A DNA stretch of 64,000 bases from Vibrio albus. Lineage in GTDB: Bacteria; Pseudomonadota; Gammaproteobacteria; Enterobacterales; Vibrionaceae. The notes beneath the pieces were generated by a model. It saw nothing but the letters and a program-made list of their open reading frames with translations, made no database searches and was not told the origin of the DNA. The position numbers were made by a program, and so were the translations under genes. The stretch lies in contig NZ_QFWT01000001.1 of assembly GCF_003144035.1 (NCBI RefSeq), forward strand, positions 62,001-126,000, written 5' to 3'. This document shows, one piece after another, positions 26,207-35,090 of the stretch (positions within the stretch are counted from its first letter, which is position 1; each line of letters starts with the position of its first letter).

Positions 26207-29023
26207 ATGCCCTCTCCCCGTTATCTGGTTGGTATTGACCTTGGCACAACCAATATCGTTGTTGCCTACGCAGAAATCACTGACGAACTGCAACACGCTC
26301 CTGTTTCGTTGTTTGAAATAGATCAGCTTATCGGTGCCGGTGAAGTCACCAGGCGACCGCTTCTTCCTTCTTTTCGTTACCACCCGGCACAGGGACAGGT
26401 CTCTGCTGATGATATGGTTCTGCCATGGGATACCGAGCCGGTAGACGGTGACATTTCTCAGGTGATCGTGGGCGAATGGGCTCGGGAGCTGGGTTCAAAA
26501 GTGGAAGGCCGACAGGTTTCCAGTGCCAAAAGCTGGCTTTCTCATCAGGGGGTTGATCGGGAATCGGATATCCTTCCGTGGGTAAGCAGTTATGATCAGG
26601 ATAAAGTCTCGCCAGTTGTCGCCAGTGCCAGTTATCTGAATCACGTTCGTCAGGCCTGGAATTACCACCACCCGGGTAACCGTCTTGAAGATCAGGAAGT
26701 GGTGGTCACCATCCCGGCATCGTTCGATGAAACCGCCCGAAATCTGACCCTTAAAGCCGCAAAACTTGCTGGCTTAACTGATATTGTACTTCTGGAGGAA
26801 CCACAAGCAGTCTGTTATGACTGGTACAGCCGCCATGCGGAACAAGCGAAGCAGGCTCTCTCCTTCGTTCCTCTGATCCTGGTCTGTGATGTTGGCGGTG
26901 GGACAACGGATTTGAGCCTGATAGAAGCGCGGCTGGAAGAAGACGAGCTTAGCCTGAACCGTATCGGAGTCGGAGAACATCTGATGCTCGGTGGTGATAA
27001 CCTGGATCTGGCGTTAGCCCATCTGGCCGAGCAGCGTCTGAATAAAGGTAAAAAACTGAATGCTGCCGGACTCACAAGATTGATCCAGCAAACGCGTAAA
27101 GCAAAGGAACAATTGCTTTCCGCTGAGGCACCGGATGACATTAAAATCACCATGCTCGGCAGCGGGTCAAAGCTACTGGGCGGCACCAAAAGTGTCAGTG
27201 TGACCAGAGAAGAGGTGCATCAGATTGCGCTGGATGGTTTTTTCCCGCAGACAGAACTGTCGCAGCTCCCCGACAAACGTAAAAGTGCCGTGGTTGAGTT
27301 TGGCCTGCCTTATGTGGCAGACCCCGCAGTCAGCAAACACGTTGCGGAGTTTCTGAGCCAGCATCAACAGGTGGCAAAATCCGCACTGGGGATGGATGAA
27401 CATTCACAGCAGCCAGCAATACCTGTCGGTTTGCTCCTGAACGGCGGGGTATTTAATAGTGATTTGGTGACACAGAGAATGGAATCTGTGTTGGAACAGT
27501 GGCGAGGCTCACCTCTGACTCTGCTAGATAACCCCCACCCGGACTGGTCGGTCGCACTTGGAGCCGTTGCATTTGCCAAAGCCAGAAGAGGCGCGCAAAT
27601 CAAAATAGGTGGTGGTTCAGCCCGCTCTTACTTTCTGCACCTGCAGGAGAAAAAACGTAAAGGGAAAGCCCTCTGCCTGCTTGCCAAAGGCACAGAGGAA
27701 GGCCATGAAATACGCCTTTCCGGACGCAAGTTTGCCCTGACGCTGGGCGAGCCGGTGCGTTTCAACCTGCTCACCTCCACCCATGATTTGCTGACCGATA
27801 ATACCAAAGCCCAGAATGGGGTGATGGTTGATATCGACCCGGATCTGTTCGCCCCGCTACCGCCTTATATTGCGACGCTGGATGCCAATGACGACAGTGA
27901 AATACGACACGCCAACCAGAAACAGCGGGAAGAAGTTCAACTGGCCTGTCAGTTGACGGAAGTCGGCACCCTGAAGATGGAGTGTGTCAGTACCACTGAT
28001 GAAAACCAACGCTGGGCACTGGAGTTTACCGTCAGACATCAGCAAGGTGATGACAGTCAGGATGAAGATAACCACCCTCGCCTTCTACAAGCGACGGAGT
28101 TGATTACTCAACTCTACAGCGGGAATAAAAAGAGTGCGGACAGCAAAGCCATCAAAACATTAACCAGAGATCTGGAAAAACTCCTGGGCAAACGGGAAAC
28201 CTGGGACTTTACGACCAGCAGAAAGCTGTTTGATGCCTTTTCCGCCGGGAAGAAACGACGACGACGCTCAGAACAACATGAAAAAAACTGGCTCCGTCTG
28301 GCCGGATTTGCCTTACGCCCGGGATTTGGCTCACCGACCGACAGCTGGAGAATGGATCAGGTGTGGTCTCTGTATCAACAAGGCATTCAGTTTAAAAACC
28401 ATCAGGGATGGAGTGACTGGTGGATATTCTGGCGCAGAGTCTCTGGCGGATTGGATCAGGAACAACAGGAAACTATTCTGGCGGATATAGCCAAATACCT
28501 GCACCCCGGCTCTCTGCGTAACGCAAAGATCGCTAAAGAAGCCCAGGAAATGTCTTACGAAGCCATGGTCCGTTTGGCCGCGTCTCTGGAGAATCTGGAT
28601 GTTGAAGATAAGGTTCTTCTGGCTGGCTGGTTCAAGAATAAAGCCTTTAATCAGGCACAGCATGCTCAGGCACACTGGTGGGCATTAGGGCGGCTTGCCT
28701 CCCGTTCGCTGATGTACGGCAGCCAGCATAATGTTATCCCGAGAGAACAGGTTGAACAGTGGCTGCCCGAACTGCTGGATCAGAACTGGAACAAAGAGCC
28801 AATGATTGCGTTTGCCACTGTCATGATGTGCCGTAAAACCGGTGACCGCCAGTTCGACATTTCAGACAACTTCCGGGAACAGATATGCGAAAAACTGACT
28901 AACAGTAAAACGCCGGATTCCTGGCTTGCTCTGATTCAGGAAGTAAAAGACCTGTCGGATACAGACTCACGCAAGGTGTTCGGTGACAGCCTCCCGCAAG
29001 GACTGCATTTGGTTAGTGGCTAA
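26207..29023 (+). CDS. Divergent Hsp70-family protein with long C-terminal extension (second of two)
   Basis: The product is 938 residues. The N-terminal half is an Hsp70-type nucleotide-binding domain with GIDLGTTNIVV near residue 9, ITIPASFDETARNLTLKAA near 167 (seen here as TIPASFDETARNL), VCDVGGGTTDLS near 227 and LLNGGVFNSD near 410. It parallels the preceding gene motif by motif. Residues about 600-938 form a helical extension absent from the first protein (DUF3731-like), beginning after an Asp/Glu-rich linker near 630. There is no membrane segment. The two ATPases may act as a pair with the DUF2760 anchor. ATG follows AGG at six bases. Confidence 0.85.
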   Translation: MPSPRYLVGIDLGTTNIVVAYAEITDELQHAPVSLFEIDQLIGAGEVTRRPLLPSFRYHPAQGQVSADDMVLPWDTEPVDGDISQVIVGEWARELGSKVEGRQVSSAKSWLSHQGVDRESDILPWVSSYDQDKVSPVVASASYLNHVRQAWNYHHPGNRLEDQEVVVTIPASFDETARNLTLKAAKLAGLTDIVLLEEPQAVCYDWYSRHAEQAKQALSFVPLILVCDVGGGTTDLSLIEARLEEDELSLNRIGVGEHLMLGGDNLDLALAHLAEQRLNKGKKLNAAGLTRLIQQTRKAKEQLLSAEAPDDIKITMLGSGSKLLGGTKSVSVTREEVHQIALDGFFPQTELSQLPDKRKSAVVEFGLPYVADPAVSKHVAEFLSQHQQVAKSALGMDEHSQQPAIPVGLLLNGGVFNSDLVTQRMESVLEQWRGSPLTLLDNPHPDWSVALGAVAFAKARRGAQIKIGGGSARSYFLHLQEKKRKGKALCLLAKGTEEGHEIRLSGRKFALTLGEPVRFNLLTSTHDLLTDNTKAQNGVMVDIDPDLFAPLPPYIATLDANDDSEIRHANQKQREEVQLACQLTEVGTLKMECVSTTDENQRWALEFTVRHQQGDDSQDEDNHPRLLQATELITQLYSGNKKSADSKAIKTLTRDLEKLLGKRETWDFTTSRKLFDAFSAGKKRRRRSEQHEKNWLRLAGFALRPGFGSPTDSWRMDQVWSLYQQGIQFKNHQGWSDWWIFWRRVSGGLDQEQQETILADIAKYLHPGSLRNAKIAKEAQEMSYEAMVRLAASLENLDVEDKVLLAGWFKNKAFNQAQHAQAHWWALGRLASRSLMYGSQHNVIPREQVEQWLPELLDQNWNKEPMIAFATVMMCRKTGDRQFDISDNFREQICEKLTNSKTPDSWLALIQEVKDLSDTDSRKVFGDSLPQGLHLVSG

Positions 29024-29147
29024 CCAATTAACACTAAAAAAGTGGGTGGGAAACTTAAATCTGGTTAAATTGATATGTTATTACATTTAAATTTATGCTT
29101 TAATTTATATTAATTAGATATTACTAAATTAAAGAAGAGGAAACTCA

Positions 29148-29495
29148 ATGGCTGACAAATCATACAATGAGATGAATAAAAAACAGCGTGAACTGGGCAT
29201 CGCTTTCCGTGAATCCAGCACAGACACCATGAACGCGTTTATTAATCTAAGTAAGACGGCGATGGCCGACGGGGCTCTTTCCACTAAGGCGAAAGAGCTG
29301 ACAGCCGTCAGTATCGGTATTATTATGCGATGCGACAACTGTATCGCGGCTCATGTGCGGGCTGCACTTAAAGCCGGTGCAAGCAGAGAAGAGTTAATTG
29401 AGACGATCAATGTGGCAATCATGATGGGCGGCGGTCCTGCTGTCACTTATGCCATTCAGGCGCTTGAAGCGGTAGACGAGTTAGCAGGCCTATAG
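29148..29495 (+). CDS. AhpD/carboxymuconolactone-decarboxylase family protein
   Basis: This 115-residue single-domain protein has the AhpD-type active site RCDNCIAAHVRAAL: a CxxC pair followed by a His four residues later, preceded by the Glu of KELTAVSIG. In family members the CxxC pair reduces peroxides or partner thiols. The C-terminal IMMGGGPAVTYA is also typical. The start follows GAGGAAACTCA at good spacing. It is monocistronic, with a hairpin just downstream. Confidence 0.85.
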   Translation: MADKSYNEMNKKQRELGIAFRESSTDTMNAFINLSKTAMADGALSTKAKELTAVSIGIIMRCDNCIAAHVRAALKAGASREELIETINVAIMMGGGPAVTYAIQALEAVDELAGL

Positions 29496-29504
29496 TCCGG
29501 CTCC

Positions 29505-29534
29505 AAAACAGCAGGCCTCTTGTCTGCTGTTTAA
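29505..29534. terminator. Hairpin after the AhpD-like gene
   Basis: A 9-bp stem AAACAGCAG (29506-29514) / CTGCTGTTT (29524-29532) has a 9-base loop. The T tail is short, so termination may be modest. It sits between two convergent genes. Confidence 0.55.
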
Positions 29535-29583
29535 CCAGAAATGATCACGATACTTAAGTGTACTGATACGATCTGAGCTGAAG

Positions 29584-29991
29584 CTACTTATTTTTACTTT
29601 GCTTAAGCAGTTTTTCATGCCACGCGGTATTACCGTCCCTCTTGCTTACGCCATACTCTGAACAGAATTGCGATATGGTCATGTTGTTATCGCCAGTCGC
29701 CAATTTCAACGCTAACTGAACTTGCTGAAGTTTACTTTGAAGACGCAGGATTTGACCTGCATTTGGACTCTTTTCTTTAGCGTACTTTAAGGCGGCATGT
29801 TTGCGCTCTGCCGCACCAGCCCTGCGATCCGCCTCCCCCAGCAGATATCTCAGTTGAGCGACACTTTTTCCCTTTTTAAAAACCGGGTCAATCAATTCAA
29901 CACATTCATCAAATGACGGTTCTTCAATGTATGGATCAATTTTACGAGCTCGTTGGCGCATCCACTCCAGAGCTAGTTTTTCATCTGACAT
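29584..29991 (-). CDS. Hypothetical protein, 135 residues
   Basis: A soluble, mostly helical and basic protein with no signal peptide. The N-terminal part is WMRQRARKIDPYIEEPSFDECVELIDPVF; the central region (RRAGAAERKHAALKYAKEKSP) is rich in Ala, Lys and Arg and may form a coiled coil; the C-terminal MTISQFCSEYGVSKRDGNTAWHEKLL could be a short helix-turn-helix. I do not recognise a family. It is an independent gene between AhpD-like and selO, divergent from selO. Confidence 0.65.
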   Translation of the reverse strand: MSDEKLALEWMRQRARKIDPYIEEPSFDECVELIDPVFKKGKSVAQLRYLLGEADRRAGAAERKHAALKYAKEKSPNAGQILRLQSKLQQVQLALKLATGDNNMTISQFCSEYGVSKRDGNTAWHEKLLKQSKNK

Positions 29992-30103
29992 AATGAAATC
30001 TTTATGAGTAAAAAAAGGGGCTATATACTATCGCTTAAAGGCCAAGGGATGCAAAAAACATTAAGAATCCTTTGGTATAGTTTAATTAATTTGAGTAAAC
30101 CCT

Positions 30104-31486
30104 ATGCAGCAGCGGTATCTGGCCTTACCTGACTCTTTATATCAAGTCATTAAACCACGCAAGGTCGACGATCCTAGCCTTTTGCTGTTTAATCAGGAAT
30201 TAGCATCAGAACTGGATTTACCACAACAACTACTGGGGAAAGATGCGGCAGAATATTTCTCTGGAAATCGGCTGGTAGCACCGGAATTAAGTCTCGCGCT
30301 GGGTTATTCTGGCCATCAGTTTGGCTATTACAACCCGCAGTTGGGTGATGGTCGCGCCCACATGCTCGGACAGATTAATGGCTTTGACTGGCAGCTGAAA
30401 GGCTCTGGGTTAACAAAATATTCCCGTAGTGGTGATGGCCGTTGTGCACTTGGCCCAGCCGTGCGCGAATATATTATGAGTGAAGCAATGCACATTCTCG
30501 GGGTTCCGACCATGCGCACCCTGGCAGTGACCACAACAGGTGAAACCGTGTACCGGCAGCAACCCGAGGCGGGTGCAGTCGTCAGTCGCATCGGTCGTAG
30601 TCACCTACGGATTGGTAGTTTTCAATACGCTTCTGCCCTGGGCGTCATCAAAGAAATGGCTGATTTTGCCATAGATCAACTCTGCCCTGAGATGGTTAAT
30701 GCGGCCAACCCCTATCTGCTCCTTTACCTCACTGTTCAACAGAATCAGATTAATACCTTAGTACACTGGTATCGGGTCGGCTTTATTCATGGCGTCATGA
30801 ATACCGACAACATCGCCTTAAGCGGAGAAACATTCGACTTCGGGCCTTGCGCCATGCTTGGTGAATATAAGCTAGAGCAGGTTTATAGTTCAATCGACCA
30901 TCAGGGACGCTATGCCTTTGGTAACCAAAAATTGATCATGCAATGGAACCTGGCTCGTTTTGCCGAAACCCTTATTCCTCTCATGCCAGGAAGTGAACAG
31001 GAAGCCATTGCTTTGCTGACTCAAGAAGTGGACAGTTTCTCCGATGCGTTCCTGCAAGCGTACGGTCATATGTGTGCCAATAAATTGGGTTTTAATCAGA
31101 ACAGACACCCTTTGATTTCCGAATTTTATGAGTTATTGCGCACTCACGCCTGGGATTACACTCAGATTTTTAATCAGCTCTATCATAGGCTTAACGGCGG
31201 CAATCCTCAGTTACCGGATGAATTAATTGCCTGGTCAGAACAATGGCTACGCGCTGTTAATCACAAGCAGGCTTTGATGCTGATGAGTACCACGAACCCC
31301 AAAGCCATCCCTCGAAACCACGAAGTCGAAAGGTTAATTGAAGCCGTCGGAAATGAGCAACAAGATATTCAGCAACAAATCGACAACTATCTCAACTACT
31401 TAAAAGGTAACGTTTATACAGGCACTTCGTGGGGCAATCCAGATGCGAAATTTGATCAGCAATATCAAACCTTTTGTGGCACTTAA
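30104..31486 (+). CDS. selO: Protein adenylyltransferase SelO (YdiU family)
   Basis: The 460-residue protein has the family's diagnostic blocks in order: YSGHQFG (about 68-74), QLGDGRA, LKGSGLTKYSR, GDGR, REYIMSEAMH, HGVMNTDNIAL and FDFGPCAML. SelO is a pseudokinase-fold enzyme that flips ATP and AMPylates Ser, Thr or Tyr on other proteins, linked to oxidative stress responses. E. coli SelO (478 residues) ends in a redox Cys tail (SCSS); this protein instead ends TFCGT, so the E. coli disulfide switch may not apply. The ribosome site is weak. Confidence 0.93.
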   Translation: MQQRYLALPDSLYQVIKPRKVDDPSLLLFNQELASELDLPQQLLGKDAAEYFSGNRLVAPELSLALGYSGHQFGYYNPQLGDGRAHMLGQINGFDWQLKGSGLTKYSRSGDGRCALGPAVREYIMSEAMHILGVPTMRTLAVTTTGETVYRQQPEAGAVVSRIGRSHLRIGSFQYASALGVIKEMADFAIDQLCPEMVNAANPYLLLYLTVQQNQINTLVHWYRVGFIHGVMNTDNIALSGETFDFGPCAMLGEYKLEQVYSSIDHQGRYAFGNQKLIMQWNLARFAETLIPLMPGSEQEAIALLTQEVDSFSDAFLQAYGHMCANKLGFNQNRHPLISEFYELLRTHAWDYTQIFNQLYHRLNGGNPQLPDELIAWSEQWLRAVNHKQALMLMSTTNPKAIPRNHEVERLIEAVGNEQQDIQQQIDNYLNYLKGNVYTGTSWGNPDAKFDQQYQTFCGT

Positions 31487-31624
31487 ACAACGGGCAAACT
31501 GTTAGGAGTACTCCCACTAAGTAATGGGCAAATGGGTTAGGATAAGCTTGAACTAGATAACAACACACCAGCTGTCTGAAGCTTCTACAACTGAAAATTT
31601 CCCCGTAGCAACCACTCAAGGCCG

Positions 31625-32764
31625 TTACTTCATACAATAGCTTAAGGCCTTTGCTTTATATTGCTGCATAAGATATGAATTAATTTTTGTGGTCGAGGCC
31701 TGCAACCGGGAAAACTCCTCTGCTTCACATTGACAAATAGTCTTTTCGTCCGTTTTTCCCTGTCGGATCAACGCTTGAGCAGGAGCATTCAGCTTGATAT
31801 TTACCATACAGGATTTGTACTCCCGTTGGACTACCTCATCCTGTTTATAACAACGGGGAGCCCAGTTGGTCTGGTAAAATCCGGTATCATAATGCCCATT
31901 CGGATCGTAGTGCTTATCTGCCATGCGATTTCCACGGCGGTAACTGCGGTACTCATTCGCTTTGCACTGGCAATCGTAAAGGTTGCTTAATGATTGCGCC
32001 TGACACTGCGAAAGCACTGTTTGCACTTCTTGCTCAATTTGAGCATCCGACAATGCTATTTTTAATTGGTTGTTGCACAACTCCATTTGTTTTTCACAGT
32101 AATTATTCTGCGATACCGTACGACACTGCGAATAAGCCGTAGTGCATTCGCCAAAAGATTTTGCCCTTGCGAAGTCACCTTCCGGAGTTGTTATTTGATG
32201 TATCTGGCTTGGGGTATATTGCACACCGTCACCTTGAGCAGATTTACGGATCTGCTGCAGTGCGAGTTCCATATTCACAAGTACCCGGGGGCTTGGCAGG
32301 CCTGTTATCGGAAGATCCGAGTCTCGTTCAAACTGTTTGATCGCATTGGATGTTTTCTGTCCCATCAATCCATCTGCCGGCCCCGGATCATAGCCTAGTT
32401 TTTGCAAATGCCACTGCACACGTTTGATCTGATGAGATCTCAAGTTATTACCGGAAATAAGGGTATCTACCTGTTTTAATTGCTCCTTCTTTGCCGGAAC
32501 ATTCACTGTCTGATTGTTACTACCATTCAGTCTCTTACGCTGGTTTTCTTTGAGCATCTCTGTAGCCGTATTCTTGAGTGTATCACTCCAGCTATCAGCC
32601 TGAGCCACTACAGGAACTAAGAGCAGGACCGCTATAATAACAATGCAGCTAGTTGTAATGGATGCGCGAAGCTCATTAGACATTGCTGTGTGGTCTGAAA
32701 GCATAATGTCCGGAATCACAACTATATTTGATCCGGTTACGCTTTTCTTGAATTCGGGTTTCAT
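31625..32764 (-). CDS. Cysteine-rich protein with peptidoglycan-binding domain and N-terminal membrane segment
   Basis: The product is 379 residues. ATG 32764 follows GGAAGGGG, giving a 36-residue hydrophilic N-tail, then a hydrophobic segment (about 37-56) ending VAQA-DS, either a long signal peptide or a type II anchor. Residues about 105-165 form a PG_binding_1 domain (VQWHLQKLGYDPGPADGLMG, seen as a short match, and AIKQFERDSDLP). The last 170 residues have about 14 Cys, including two similar CxC units (DCQCKANEYRSY and ICQCEAEEFSRL). A periplasmic, disulfide-rich wall-binding protein is likely; its role is unknown. Confidence 0.75.
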   Translation of the reverse strand: MKPEFKKSVTGSNIVVIPDIMLSDHTAMSNELRASITTSCIVIIAVLLLVPVVAQADSWSDTLKNTATEMLKENQRKRLNGSNNQTVNVPAKKEQLKQVDTLISGNNLRSHQIKRVQWHLQKLGYDPGPADGLMGQKTSNAIKQFERDSDLPITGLPSPRVLVNMELALQQIRKSAQGDGVQYTPSQIHQITTPEGDFARAKSFGECTTAYSQCRTVSQNNYCEKQMELCNNQLKIALSDAQIEQEVQTVLSQCQAQSLSNLYDCQCKANEYRSYRRGNRMADKHYDPNGHYDTGFYQTNWAPRCYKQDEVVQREYKSCMVNIKLNAPAQALIRQGKTDEKTICQCEAEEFSRLQASTTKINSYLMQQYKAKALSYCMK

Positions 32765-32893
32765 AATGGTGCCCCTTCCTGAATTAATTCCGTAACATAA
32801 ACAAGCCGGGCCAGCGCTTAGCTCAACCCAGATAAAAGCTACTCTGAATAAAGCTCTTACGTAAATTTTAGTACTGACTATAGCGTTGCGTTA

Positions 32894-33658
32894 CTACCGG
32901 GACTGGTAGGGGGATCTGACCAACTCTGGCACAATTATTCCCAGGCGAATTGATTTGGTGATCGCATAGCTACGCCCTCTGGCATTCAGCTTTGTGAAAA
33001 TGCTCTTCCAATGAAAACGAACAGTATTGACGGAAATGCCAAGTATTAGAGCTATTTCAGGGTCTGTCTTCCCTTCTGCTCCCCAATAGAGAATGTCTTT
33101 CTCTCTTTCGGTCACTGAAGGAACGTTATTCTTTTCCTTCATTAACATATCGCGGTATGTTTCATGAAAGTAGGTGCCCAGTAGGTACACCTTCGCCAGA
33201 AAGTCATAATCCCTGGTGTCCTTATATAAATCGCTACGGGCAACTCCCATACCAACAACCTCTCCCGGTTCACCTTGAAGAGAAAAAGCGATCCCTGAGT
33301 TTAGCCCGGACTCTGCTGCCTGATTCATCAAAAGCCGGGATTTAGGGGTCAGGCCCTTATCATTAACAAGATCGCTCCAAAAGAAAGGAGCTTTGGATGT
33401 GAGGACTTTTTGTACGACAGGATCAACGTTCATATAATCATGCTCGTTGTAGTATTTCATCCAGTCATCAGGGTAACTGGTCACAAGGCCGTGTTGCTTC
33501 GGTAAATCCAAGGAAGGGTGATCGGTTACCAGACTATACGTAATGCGGTCATAGCCGCTTTGGGCCAATATAGCACAGAAGTGCGAAAACGCCTCTTCCG
33601 GTGTCTTTGCTGAATTGATCAGTTCGATACAGAGCTCAAGCTCATTGATATGTGGCAT
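32894..33658 (-). CDS. LuxR-family regulator with autoinducer-binding domain (LuxR solo)
   Basis: The 254-residue protein has an N-terminal autoinducer-binding domain (about 10-160) and a C-terminal LuxR helix-turn-helix (about 180-240, EKDILYWGAEGKTDPEIAL then SVNTVRFHWKSI). Ligand-pocket residues conserved in acyl-homoserine-lactone receptors are present: W66, Y70, D79-P80 and W94. No luxI synthase gene lies in the window, so it is an orphan (solo) receptor that may sense signals from other cells or another locus. The Cys-rich wall-binding protein is downstream on the same strand. Confidence 0.85.
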   Translation of the reverse strand: MPHINELELCIELINSAKTPEEAFSHFCAILAQSGYDRITYSLVTDHPSLDLPKQHGLVTSYPDDWMKYYNEHDYMNVDPVVQKVLTSKAPFFWSDLVNDKGLTPKSRLLMNQAAESGLNSGIAFSLQGEPGEVVGMGVARSDLYKDTRDYDFLAKVYLLGTYFHETYRDMLMKEKNNVPSVTEREKDILYWGAEGKTDPEIALILGISVNTVRFHWKSIFTKLNARGRSYAITKSIRLGIIVPELVRSPYQSR

Positions 33659-34015
33659 ATCGGCTTGTCCCGAATTGCTATTGGCCGGGATTTGATAGCT
33701 GATTTAATTGCCTCGGTCATAGGCATATCTCCCTGTTAATGTCCTAAAGTGTATAGTCATGTCGAGAAATTGCCACTCATTATTGATAGTAGTATTAATA
33801 ATAAGAATAATTGCATTTGACCAAAATTAATTGTCTAACAACAAGTGAGGGGTTAAGTAAACTGGGGCAAACATGGATAGCGAGGAATGTTACGAGCGAC
33901 TACTCTAACAAAGTTTGGGCCACAAACGTTTTAGATTGGCAGCACTATCGCAATCGGCCAGATCTAATGACATCGAGGTCTGAGAACTGGCAGATTGCCT
34001 TCTGGCTAATCTAGC
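33659..34015. other. Gene-poor stretch between the LuxR solo and the DUF2947 gene
   Basis: Both flanking genes are on the minus strand. The left part should hold the luxR-solo promoter. The right part (about 33820-34010) is compositionally ordinary but encodes nothing I can support: a 67-codon TTG-started frame at 33811-34014 has no ribosome site. GTCTAACAA near 33830 recalls an integron attC core, but the partner core was not found. No lux-box-like dyad was seen. Confidence 0.4.
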
Positions 34016-34492
34016 TTAAGCGCTCCGCTTGCCGAGTTTCACCGTACCATTGGTCTGAAACCACAACACTTCTTCTCTGCGGCGGCCAAGTAAGATTGGG
34101 CCATCATCAAAAAACAGGAAGTTTTTCCAGTTGCGTTTAAACACATCCCACTTGGTTTCAATCACATTATATTTTTCATAGCAGAAATAGACGGTAACAT
34201 CATCCTGCCACTGAATATGTTCAAGCACGGCTTCAGGCAGTTCAGGATCATCGGAGTCCCACTCATCCATCCAACTGACTTCATTAATCCAGCTTTGCGT
34301 TTTAGATGGCCAGTCGGAGCTGGCAAATCGGTCAGCATCCGGGCTTTGGGCACTGATGTTATCTCTCCACAGCTGAGCGGATCGTGCCTGTGTCATCGGT
34401 TTAATTTTGTCCAGGTCATCGGCCTCTACCGGCATTGACTGGTGAGTAAAAATCCACTTTCTGGGATAATCATTTAAAGGAATATATGTCAT
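34016..34492 (-). CDS. DUF2947-like hypothetical protein
   Basis: A 158-residue soluble protein rich in Trp and acidic residues (PRKWIFTHQSMP at the start, then WINEVSWMDEWDSDD, VTVYFCYEKYNVIETKWDVF, NWKNFLFFDDGPILLGRR). I recall this pattern as DUF2947, a family of unknown function in Vibrio and Shewanella relatives. There is no signal peptide or membrane segment. It lies 16 bases downstream of rimJ and may share its transcript. Confidence 0.7.
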   Translation of the reverse strand: MTYIPLNDYPRKWIFTHQSMPVEADDLDKIKPMTQARSAQLWRDNISAQSPDADRFASSDWPSKTQSWINEVSWMDEWDSDDPELPEAVLEHIQWQDDVTVYFCYEKYNVIETKWDVFKRNWKNFLFFDDGPILLGRRREEVLWFQTNGTVKLGKRSA

Positions 34493-34508
34493 GTTGTCCC
34501 GTTGCTAC

Positions 34509-35090
34509 TTATGCTCTTTCCTGCCAGCTCTGATTGATAAGAGCCGTCATATTATGATCTTCCCATTGGCCGTTTATCAGCAGGTAGCCTTTTGCGAAAC
34601 CTTCCTTCTGAAAACCGGAAGCTTCCAGTACCGCTTCACTTTTTCTGTTATGCGGCATATAGCTGGCCGTGATGCGGTGCATATTCTGAACGTTAAACAT
34701 CCAGTTACACGCTAAGCGCAAAGCTGTGCGCATAATACCTCTTCCCTGCATATTTTCATCCAGAGAGTAGCCGACACTACACGAATGCTGAGGGAAGCGG
34801 TTCAGGTTACTGAATGAAATAGTCCCCAGCAAAGTGTTTGTGGTTGTATTAAAAATCAGACAATAAAACCCAAGCTCCATTAAATGCAGCTCATTAAGTT
34901 TTATCAGCTTTCTGCGCCAGCCTTCAAACGTGTAAAATTCATTTTCACGCTTAGGCTCCCACGGCTCAAGGTATGTTTTGTTTCGCAGGAAATAATCACT
35001 GATTAATCCTGCATCTTCGGTTCGCGCTAAACGGACCTGAATATTGCCTTCAGTTTCATTCATAGCTTTAAAAGTCAGTTCTCGCCACAT
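34509..35090 (-). CDS. rimJ: Ribosomal-protein-S5-alanine N-acetyltransferase RimJ
   Basis: This 193-residue GNAT-fold acetyltransferase follows E. coli RimJ along its length: YLEPWEPKRENEF, FYCLIFN, GTISFSNLNR, the acetyl-CoA loop MQGRGIMRTAL, HRITASYMPHNRKSEAVLEASGF (seen as HRITASYMPHN) and the C-terminal LLINGQWEDHNMTAL. RimJ acetylates the N-terminal Ala of ribosomal protein S5. The ATG shares one base with the tyrR stop codon (TGATG), so the two are translationally coupled. Confidence 0.85.
   Translation of the reverse strand: MWRELTFKAMNETEGNIQVRLARTEDAGLISDYFLRNKTYLEPWEPKRENEFYTFEGWRRKLIKLNELHLMELGFYCLIFNTTTNTLLGTISFSNLNRFPQHSCSVGYSLDENMQGRGIMRTALRLACNWMFNVQNMHRITASYMPHNRKSEAVLEASGFQKEGFAKGYLLINGQWEDHNMTALINQSWQERA

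Noticed and set aside
33825..33845. Possible integron attC core (GTCTAACAA)
   Set aside because: No matching GTTRRRY partner or imperfect hairpin within the expected distance on either strand, and no integron cassette context.
33811..34014. 67-residue plus-strand frame
   Set aside because: It starts with TTG, has no ribosome site, no recognisable domain and no neighbour relationship.
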